This document shows positions 58,364 to 64,000 of a DNA stretch of 64,000 bases, in pieces (position 1 is the stretch's first letter; each line of letters opens with the position of its first letter). A program made the position numbers and the translations under genes. The notes below the pieces were generated by a model. It saw only the letters and a list, made by a program, of their open reading frames with translations. It made no database searches and was not told the DNA's origin. The DNA comes from Alphaproteobacteria bacterium. GTDB taxonomy: Bacteria > Pseudomonadota > Alphaproteobacteria > Reyranellales > Reyranellaceae. Location of the stretch: NCBI GenBank assembly GCA_017308235.1, contig JAFKFL010000007.1, forward strand, positions 186,001-250,000. The letters run 5' to 3'.

Positions 58364-59773
58364 TCAGAAGGCGTGCTGGCCGGTGAATCCGCCGAAGATC
58401 GTGCGGGCGATGATCTTGAGGTCGAGAAGGATCGACCAGTGCTCGATGTAGTAGAGGTCATGTTCGACGCGCTTCTTGATCTGCTCGACGGTATCGGTCT
58501 CGCCCCGCCAGCCGTTGACCTGCGCCCAGCCGGTGATGCCCGGCTTCACCCGATGGCGGGCATCGTAGTATTTCACCGCGTCTTGGTACAGGAGCGTCCC
58601 GGCCTTGGCGGCCAGGGCATGCGGGCGCGGTCCCACGATCGACATCTCGCCGCGCACCACGTTCAGGAACTGCGGCAGCTCGTCGAGGCTGGTCCGGCGC
58701 AGGAAGGCGCCGACCCGCGTGATGCGCGGATCGTTGCGGCGCGTGAGCTGCTCGGCGTTGGCGTCCGTCTTGTCGGTGTACATGGTACGGAACTTCAACA
58801 CGTCGATCAGGGCGTTGTTGAAGCCGTACCGCTTCTGCCGGAAGAATACCGGGCCCCGGCTGTCGAGCTTGATCAAGAGCGCGATCAACATCAGGAGCGG
58901 CGAGATCGCCGTCAGGATGAGCGCGCCGAGCAGGCGGTCCTCGACCTCCTTGGCGATCCAGCGCCAGTCGCTCAGCGGCCGATCGACCACGTTCAGGAAG
59001 GTGTGCCCGGCGATGTGGCTCACCGCCACCGCGCCCAGCTTGAGGCCGAAGGTGTCGGGGCAGAGCCGCACGTTGACCGGCACCAGGCAGAGGCGATTGA
59101 GCGTATCGACCAGCTGCCGGTCGGCCGAGAGCGGCAGGGCGACGAGCACCGTGTCGATGTGATGCTCGCGCGCATCCTTCACGAGGTCGTCGACCGTGCC
59201 GCGGATGGCGTGGCCCATGCAGTGCTTGGGGAGATGCGACGCACCGTCGTCGTAGACGCCGACCACGCGCAGGTTGGCGTGACGGGTCGCGAGGTCGCGC
59301 AGCAGGCGCTGCGCGATCGGGCCGGTGCCGACGATCGCCACGGCTTCGCCGAGACGCCCGGCGCGCTGCCATGCGCGCATGCACTGCCAGACCACGAAGC
59401 GGCTGACGCTCATCATCGCCAGCGCACCGGCAAGCCATGCCAGCGCCCACGGGCCCTCCGCCGCCGTCACCGGCTCGAAGAAGCGCGTGGCGAGGAACAA
59501 GGCCGCGATGGTGCAGATCCAGCCCATCAGCAGGCGCGATATCGCGCTCTCGAACCGGGCGAAGACCGTGAACCGATAGGCTCCGGCGAGGTGCAGGAAG
59601 TTGACGCCGAGGATCGTACCGAGCAGCACGACGAGGCCGGCCAGATGCCAGTCAATGCCGGACGCATCCCAGTGCATGGCCACCACGCCGGCGCCGAAAA
59701 TGGCGGCGGCATCGACGGCTGCTACCGAGCGTTTGACAATGGCTTCAGAAACGGTGGGGGTACCGTTGCGCAT
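58364..59773 (-). CDS. Undecaprenyl-phosphate sugar phosphotransferase (WcaJ-like)
   Basis: 469 residues from the ATG at 59773. N-terminal four to five membrane helices and a CoA-binding-like Rossmann region ('VAIVGTGPIAQRLLRDLATR'), then the polyprenyl phosphoglycosyltransferase domain: 'RGPVFFRQKRYGFNNALIDV', 'LKFRTMYTD', 'RRTSLDELPQFLNVVRGEMS', 'IVGPRPHA', 'RHRVKPGITGWAQVNGWRGE' and 'YYIEHWSILLDLKIIARTIF'. It transfers sugar-1-phosphate, probably glucose or galactose, to undecaprenyl phosphate and so starts the repeat unit at the inner membrane. Its ribosome site is partly hidden in a hairpin with a U-run. Confidence 0.95.
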   Translation of the reverse strand: MRNGTPTVSEAIVKRSVAAVDAAAIFGAGVVAMHWDASGIDWHLAGLVVLLGTILGVNFLHLAGAYRFTVFARFESAISRLLMGWICTIAALFLATRFFEPVTAAEGPWALAWLAGALAMMSVSRFVVWQCMRAWQRAGRLGEAVAIVGTGPIAQRLLRDLATRHANLRVVGVYDDGASHLPKHCMGHAIRGTVDDLVKDAREHHIDTVLVALPLSADRQLVDTLNRLCLVPVNVRLCPDTFGLKLGAVAVSHIAGHTFLNVVDRPLSDWRWIAKEVEDRLLGALILTAISPLLMLIALLIKLDSRGPVFFRQKRYGFNNALIDVLKFRTMYTDKTDANAEQLTRRNDPRITRVGAFLRRTSLDELPQFLNVVRGEMSIVGPRPHALAAKAGTLLYQDAVKYYDARHRVKPGITGWAQVNGWRGETDTVEQIKKRVEHDLYYIEHWSILLDLKIIARTIFGGFTGQHAF

Positions 59774-59805
59774 AAAAAAAATCGCTCCCGTGAATTGAAG
59801 CGATT
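59774..59805 (-). promoter_or_regulatory. Hairpin plus U8 abutting the wcaJ-like start codon
   Basis: On the minus strand AATCGCT (59805-59799) pairs with AGCGATT (59786-59780), enclosing a 12-nt loop; eight T follow and touch the ATG at 59773. The GGGAG ribosome site (59789-59785) lies at the loop/stem border. The element looks like an intrinsic terminator placed inside the operon and against the start codon. Confidence 0.6.
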
Positions 59806-59858
59806 CTCTCAAGCCTGACGCCTAAAGTGTTGTGATCAAAGTGCGACTGGCTCCTTGG

Positions 59859-61094
59859 TCACACAGAAAGCACAACCGAGGCGAAATGTTGTGGCGTTTG
59901 TGTGGCAACGAACCTCGACGCCGCCGGCAGGTCGATGAACGTGGCGGGTCCACGCTCGACCATGCGTGCGATTTCGTACGCGAGCTGTGCGGGATCGCTG
60001 GAGTTGACCGAGATACCGAGGCGATGCTCGCGCGTCAGCCGGCCGACCAGGCCGAAGTCCTGCGCCAGCACCGGCCTGCCGTTGATCGCCGCCCACATCA
60101 GGACGCCACTCGACCCGATGAACTTCTGGTAGGGGGCCAATATGACATCACTGCGACGCACGAGCGCTGCAAGCTCGGTCCTGTCCAGGCGACGGTCGTC
60201 GATGCGGAGCCAGAGGTCCGGACGCTCCCGCTTCAGGGTCTGGTAGCGCTGCTCGAGGCGCTCACGGAGCGCCGGATCGACCTTGCCCGCGAACAGGACG
60301 GCGATGCGCGAAGTGATCTCGGGCGGCAGCAGCAGCAATGCATCGAGGACTGCGAGTGGCCCCTTCCGCTCTGCGATGTAGCCGAACAGGAGGAAGCCGA
60401 TACGGCCTGATGGCACGAAATCGCCCTCGTTGTCGTTGGCTGTGGGTGCCACGAGCTCCGGGCCGGGCTCGGGCAGCGCCGCGACCTTCTCGCCGTGGCG
60501 ATAGTAGTTTTGTGCATAGAGCGGGAAATAAGGATCCAGCGACAATACCCGCTCGACCGCGGGATTGCGCAGCATCAGGGGGTAGAACACGGCCTTCTGC
60601 AGGTCGCGCAACCGGTCGCCCAGGGTCGGCCGATAGGGACCGATCTCGCGGTAGTGGACCGATGGCCGGAACAGGACACCTGACAAGCTCCGTCCCTTGG
60701 CGCCCAAGCCGAGGGCCAGGGGCAACGTCAGAAGGTCGATCGACAGGAAGAGCCCGTGTTTGGCGCCTGTCTTGCGCAGGTACTTGCGCATCGTCCACCA
60801 GCGCCAGAAGCCGGCCCGCGCCAGCGGCCGGCCGATGCAACGGCGGGCCTCTGCCGTGGGCAAGGGCACGATGCGGATGCGGTCCCGGGCGGAGGCGGGG
60901 AGAAGGCGCGCCAACGGCGCACACAGGCCTTCCGCAATGACCAGCCAAAGTTCGGTATCGGTCCGCTCCGAGACGGCGAGGCGAACGATGGCATCCAACC
61001 ATTCCAGCGTATGACCTTCGGCTTCGGGCTCGAAGATCAGCATCTGGCGGGGCTTCTGCCGAGTGGGCGGCAGGCTATCGGGCGCCCAAGGCAT
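59859..61094 (-). CDS. Glycosyltransferase, GT-B-like
   Basis: 411 residues from the ATG at 61094; an ATG at 61043 just before 'LIFEPEAEGHTLEWLDAIVR' is an alternative. The N-terminal acceptor domain is 'MLIFEPEAEGHTLEWLDAI'. The C-terminal domain has 'IGFLLFGYIAERKGPLAVLD', 'RRLDRTELAALVRRSDVILA' and 'PYQKFIGSSGVLMWAAINGR', the nucleotide-sugar site (Glu replaced by Ser-Gly in the usual position). It is probably an exopolysaccharide glycosyltransferase, between the tyrosine kinase gene and the initiating transferase. Confidence 0.82.
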   Translation of the reverse strand: MPWAPDSLPPTRQKPRQMLIFEPEAEGHTLEWLDAIVRLAVSERTDTELWLVIAEGLCAPLARLLPASARDRIRIVPLPTAEARRCIGRPLARAGFWRWWTMRKYLRKTGAKHGLFLSIDLLTLPLALGLGAKGRSLSGVLFRPSVHYREIGPYRPTLGDRLRDLQKAVFYPLMLRNPAVERVLSLDPYFPLYAQNYYRHGEKVAALPEPGPELVAPTANDNEGDFVPSGRIGFLLFGYIAERKGPLAVLDALLLLPPEITSRIAVLFAGKVDPALRERLEQRYQTLKRERPDLWLRIDDRRLDRTELAALVRRSDVILAPYQKFIGSSGVLMWAAINGRPVLAQDFGLVGRLTREHRLGISVNSSDPAQLAYEIARMVERGPATFIDLPAASRFVATQTPQHFASVVLSV

Positions 61095-61241
61095 CGGGCC
61101 GTCTCGCTAAAGAACCGGTGGAAACTGCGGCCTGGAAACAAGCGGCCGGCTCACGCCGCTGGTACAGGAGACGGAGCCGATGATCGGCCCCGCCGGGAGG
61201 TGTGGGCGAGGGGAGCGGTACGCGATGCACCGTCCCTGGCC

Positions 61242-63563
61242 TCAGCCGTAGGTCGCCTTGATTGGCCGCGAGTACTCGTAGAACGGATCGCGGTGGCCGT
61301 AGCGGCGGTATTCCTTCGACACGACGCGGGAGAGCACGCAGCCGGCCACGTCGCCCTGGGCGTCGATGATCTGCTTCAGCGCCTCGACCACGGCATCCTG
61401 CCGCGTGTGACCCCAGCGGACCACGAACACGACCTTGTCGACCAGCCGCGAGAGGGCCAGCACGTCGGCCGTCACCAGCGCGGGCGCGGTATCGAGGATC
61501 ACGAAGTCGTAGTGCGGCGTCAGAGCCTCGAGGAGCTGGCGCATGCGGTCGGAGCTCAGCAGATGGGCCTGGGCCGGGCTCCAGTTGCCCGACGGCAGCA
61601 CATCCACGCCCGAGAGCGCATCGTGGTGGATCAGATCGTCCAGCACCACCGACTTGTCGCCAAGCAGGCTCGCCAGGCCGTCGCGGTTGGAGCAACGGAA
61701 GATCTGATGCAGGCGCGGGCTGCGCCAGTCGCAGTCGATCAGGAGCACGCGCCGGCCGTTGCTGGCCAGCAGGCGGCCGAGCGACGCAACCATCACCGAC
61801 TTGCCTTCGGCAGGCGTTGCCGAGTTGAACAGCATGGTCCGGGGCGACGAGGCAGTCTGCGAGAGCTCGACGCCGATCTGCACGCGGCGCAGGGCCTCGC
61901 TGTAGGGCGACGTCGGGTGACGCAGCACCTGCATGGCAGGCGGCACGCGGCCGGAGAGCTGCGGCACCATGGCGAGCACGGGCAGGCCGGTCAGCGCTTC
62001 GAGCTGGTCGGCGCGCCGGAAGGTCTGGTCGCCGCTCTCGCGCAGGAGCGCGATGGCCGAGCCGATCAGGAAGCCGCCGACTAGGCCGAGGAAGGCGATC
62101 AGCGCCTTGGGCGGGAAGGCAGGCGCTGCGGGCGCCGCTGCGGGCGACACGAGCTTGGCGTCAGCCTGCAGGATCTGCTCTGCACCGTTGCTCTGCTTGG
62201 CGCGGTTCAGCATCGCCTCGAGCAGGTTACGGTTCACGGTCGAGTCACGCTCCAGCGCATCGAGCTGGATGGACGCGTCGTTGACCGTGCCCATCTTGCT
62301 CTTCAGGCGCTCGAAGTCCTGGCGCACGGCCTCGTAGCGGGCGTCGGCGGTACGCGCTTCGCGGGAGAGGCCGTCCACGGTCTTGGAGATTTCGGCCGCG
62401 ATCTTGGCGCGGGCGTTGGCGACCTCGGCGCGCGCATTGATCATCGCAGGATAACGCGGCCCGTACATCGCACCCATCTCGGCCATGCGACGCTCGGCAT
62501 CCGCCTCCTGCTGCTTCAAGGACGCGATCAGCGGCGACTTCAGCACGTCGGGCACGCTCTCGTTGCCGAGCCCGCTCTTGGAGAGCGACTGCGCCTCGTT
62601 CAGCCGCGAGTCGGCCTCAGCCTTCGCGGTCTGGGCGGCGATCAGCTGGCTGTTGAGCTCGGTGAGCTGCTGGGCGGTGACGTTGCTGCTCGAGCTCTTG
62701 TAGAGGCCGTGCGTGCGCCGGTAGTCCTCGACCGCCTGGTCGGACTTGCGCACCTGCTCGCGCAGCTCGTTGATGCGGCCCAGCAAGAACTTGTCGACCT
62801 TGTCCATCGTCGCGATCTTTTCGGCGCGCTGATAGTCGAGGTAGGTCTTGGCGAGCGTATTGGCGAGCGCCGCGGCCATCTGCGGATCCTGCGAGTCGGC
62901 CTTGACGCTCAGCACGTAGGAGCGGCCGAGCAGCGAGACGTCGATGTGCGACAGCAGAAGGTCGATCAGCCGGTTGTCGGCAGCGCTGAGGCCCTGGTCA
63001 GGTGCCTGACCGCCCTGCGGCGGCTTGGCATGCAGGCCGCTCATCCAGTCCTTGACGCTTTCAGGCAGCCAGGCGCTCAGGCTGAAGTTGCGCGCCCACC
63101 AGCTGGGCTTCTGCAGCTCCGGATTGAAGGTCGGGTCGGTGGCGAGGTGAAGCTTGTCGATCACCTCCTTGGCAAGTGTGCGCGACTGCAGGACGAAGCC
63201 TTCGTTCTGCACCCGCTCAGCGTCCGGGTTGGTCTCCGTGATGATCGCTTCGGCATTGAAGACGCGCGGGTTCTGCACGCCTACCTGCACACGCGCCTCG
63301 GCGACGTAGTAGGACGGAAGCGACCAGGCGACGCCAGCCGCCACGCCGCCCAGGATCACGGTACATGCCGCGATCATCCGCCGATGACGCCACAGCTTGC
63401 GCATCGTTTCGAGCAGCCCCTCGTCGGGCGCCACCGGCGGCCGAAGGATCGGCGCCGGTGCCGGCACGGGAGCAGCAACGAAACGCTCGGTGCTGGGCAC
63501 GGCCCGCAGCGACGGACGTCGCTGCGGGAGACGGGGATAATCGTCAGGCATGTGTGCAACCAT
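61242..63563 (-). CDS. Wzz-type chain-length regulator fused to tyrosine autokinase
   Basis: 773 residues. Wzz domain with membrane helices at about 62-82 and 490-515 ('KALIAFLGLVGGFLIGSAIA') enclosing a long coiled-coil region ('AAQTAKAEADSRLNEAQSL' and others). The cytoplasmic BY-kinase has Walker A 'SATPAEGKSVMVASLGRLL' (about 581-599), Walker A' 'VLLIDCDWRSPRLHQIF' and Walker B 'FVILDTAPALVTADVL'. The C-terminus carries five Tyr (752, 755, 762, 764, 772), the autophosphorylation cluster. Such single-chain kinases control polymer length and export with the Wza-type protein encoded just upstream. Confidence 0.94.
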   Translation of the reverse strand: MVAHMPDDYPRLPQRRPSLRAVPSTERFVAAPVPAPAPILRPPVAPDEGLLETMRKLWRHRRMIAACTVILGGVAAGVAWSLPSYYVAEARVQVGVQNPRVFNAEAIITETNPDAERVQNEGFVLQSRTLAKEVIDKLHLATDPTFNPELQKPSWWARNFSLSAWLPESVKDWMSGLHAKPPQGGQAPDQGLSAADNRLIDLLLSHIDVSLLGRSYVLSVKADSQDPQMAAALANTLAKTYLDYQRAEKIATMDKVDKFLLGRINELREQVRKSDQAVEDYRRTHGLYKSSSSNVTAQQLTELNSQLIAAQTAKAEADSRLNEAQSLSKSGLGNESVPDVLKSPLIASLKQQEADAERRMAEMGAMYGPRYPAMINARAEVANARAKIAAEISKTVDGLSREARTADARYEAVRQDFERLKSKMGTVNDASIQLDALERDSTVNRNLLEAMLNRAKQSNGAEQILQADAKLVSPAAAPAAPAFPPKALIAFLGLVGGFLIGSAIALLRESGDQTFRRADQLEALTGLPVLAMVPQLSGRVPPAMQVLRHPTSPYSEALRRVQIGVELSQTASSPRTMLFNSATPAEGKSVMVASLGRLLASNGRRVLLIDCDWRSPRLHQIFRCSNRDGLASLLGDKSVVLDDLIHHDALSGVDVLPSGNWSPAQAHLLSSDRMRQLLEALTPHYDFVILDTAPALVTADVLALSRLVDKVVFVVRWGHTRQDAVVEALKQIIDAQGDVAGCVLSRVVSKEYRRYGHRDPFYEYSRPIKATYG

Positions 63564-63584
63564 TGGTAAAAAGCGCTTCCGCGC

Positions 63585-64000
63585 CTAGAAATAGCGCTCG
63601 CGAACGATGACAGTGTCGCCAGGCTGGATATCGCTTTCCTGGCTCGCGGACACGCGCACGATCTGACCGTTCACGCGACGCTTGATGTAGAAGTTCGCCA
63701 TGTTGGCGCGATAGGTCGCGCCGCCGGCCGTGGCGACTGCCTCAAGCAGCGTCAGGTCGGTGACGAACGGATAGCTGCCGGGCTTCTGCACTTCACCGAC
63801 AACGTAGAAGGGCCGACGAGTCGACACTTCGACGCTGACGCTCGGGTTGTGCATGTAGGCCGGGTCGAGCTTGTTGGCGATGGCCTGCTGCAGGTCGCGC
63901 GGGGTCATGCCGTTGGCGTCGACGTTGCCGATCAGCGGGAAGGCCAGGATGCCGTTGCCGTCGAGCTGGAACTCGCCGGTGAGGTTGGGCTGGCCGAACA
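63585..64000 (-). CDS. Polysaccharide export protein (Wza/ExoF/GumB-like), partial
   Basis: The frame runs past the right edge, so only the last 138 residues are seen. The visible start, 'GQPNLTGEFQLDGNGILAFP' then 'LIGNVDANGMTPRDLQ', is the Poly_export domain signature. A SLBB-like part follows with 'FYVVGEVQKPGSYPFVTDLT' and 'LLEAVATAGGATYRANMANF'. The end 'ESDIQPGDTVIVRERYF' is the usual terminus of the short exporters. It forms the outer-membrane or periplasmic export channel and should be the first visible gene of the minus-strand exopolysaccharide operon. The kinase start lies 21 bp after its stop. Confidence 0.93.
   Translation of the reverse strand, partial: FGQPNLTGEFQLDGNGILAFPLIGNVDANGMTPRDLQQAIANKLDPAYMHNPSVSVEVSTRRPFYVVGEVQKPGSYPFVTDLTLLEAVATAGGATYRANMANFYIKRRVNGQIVRVSASQESDIQPGDTVIVRERYF

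Noticed and set aside
1..64000. Prophage, integrative element or insertion sequence
   Set aside because: I found no integrase, transposase, phage structural gene or tRNA-flanking direct repeat. The accessory character of 27-36 kb rests on gene duplication, not on mobility genes.

Overview
The window looks like chromosomal DNA from a GC-rich alphaproteobacterium. Codon third positions are strongly G/C, so long open frames lie opposite most real genes. Palindromic spacers with CCTCACCCTGAGGAG arms are of a type common in Hyphomicrobiales-like and Reyranella-like genomes. Many homologues also have an alphaproteobacterial flavour: CobF, DUF2585, DUF3309, MmyB-type regulators and 'KEFLP' Ser/Thr kinases. 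The genus assignment is inference only. I see no tRNA, rRNA, transposase, phage gene or CRISPR array.

Layout. 1-4.7 kb: the end of cobF, an MmyB-type regulator divergent from a small VOC protein, then a quinone reductase-like flavoprotein, DUF3309, MgtC, a lipoprotein and DUF2585. 4.8-13.1 kb: an eight-gene, translationally coupled pentose phosphate operon (tkt, gnd, zwf, a Cof-type HAD phosphatase, rpe, pgl, rpiA, a ROK/polyphosphate-glucokinase-like kinase). It takes glucose to glucose-6-phosphate, through the oxidative branch and into the pentose shuffle. A terminator-like hairpin sits just before tkt. 13.1-24 kb: a mixed metabolic region with selD, an FAD monooxygenase divergent from a MarR regulator, an exported metallo-beta-lactamase-fold hydrolase, an amidinotransferase-fold enzyme with a class II aldolase, a LemA/TPM operon ending in a 9 x 15-bp tandem repeat, and a TauD-type dioxygenase. 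24.3-26.9 kb: a three-PAS membrane histidine kinase.

27.2-36.1 kb: the most unusual block. Three paralogous membrane Ser/Thr-kinase-like proteins are interleaved with two paralogous O-antigen-ligase/polymerase-like membrane proteins, all on the minus strand. The kinases carry zero, three and one peptidoglycan-binding-like repeats on their presumed periplasmic side. The middle one has lost the DFG aspartate. All three share an upstream sequence block. A third relative of the polymerase-like protein lies in the exopolysaccharide operon further right.

36.4-41 kb: small regulators, a D-2-hydroxyacid dehydrogenase, a second TauD-type dioxygenase and a protein made of two degenerate receiver domains. 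41-64 kb: a surface-polysaccharide region. It holds a Wzm/Wzt-type ABC exporter, an LLM flavoprotein, two FkbM methyltransferases, glycosyltransferases, GDP-fucose synthesis (gmd-fcl), a Wzx-type flippase, an acyltransferase and an exported beta-helix protein. A minus-strand operon follows with outer-membrane export protein, tyrosine autokinase, glycosyltransferase, initiating phosphoglycosyltransferase, glycosyltransferase, polymerase-like protein and glycosyltransferase. Together the genes look able to start, extend, flip, polymerise and export a fucose-containing exopolysaccharide, with a separate ABC-dependent route nearby.
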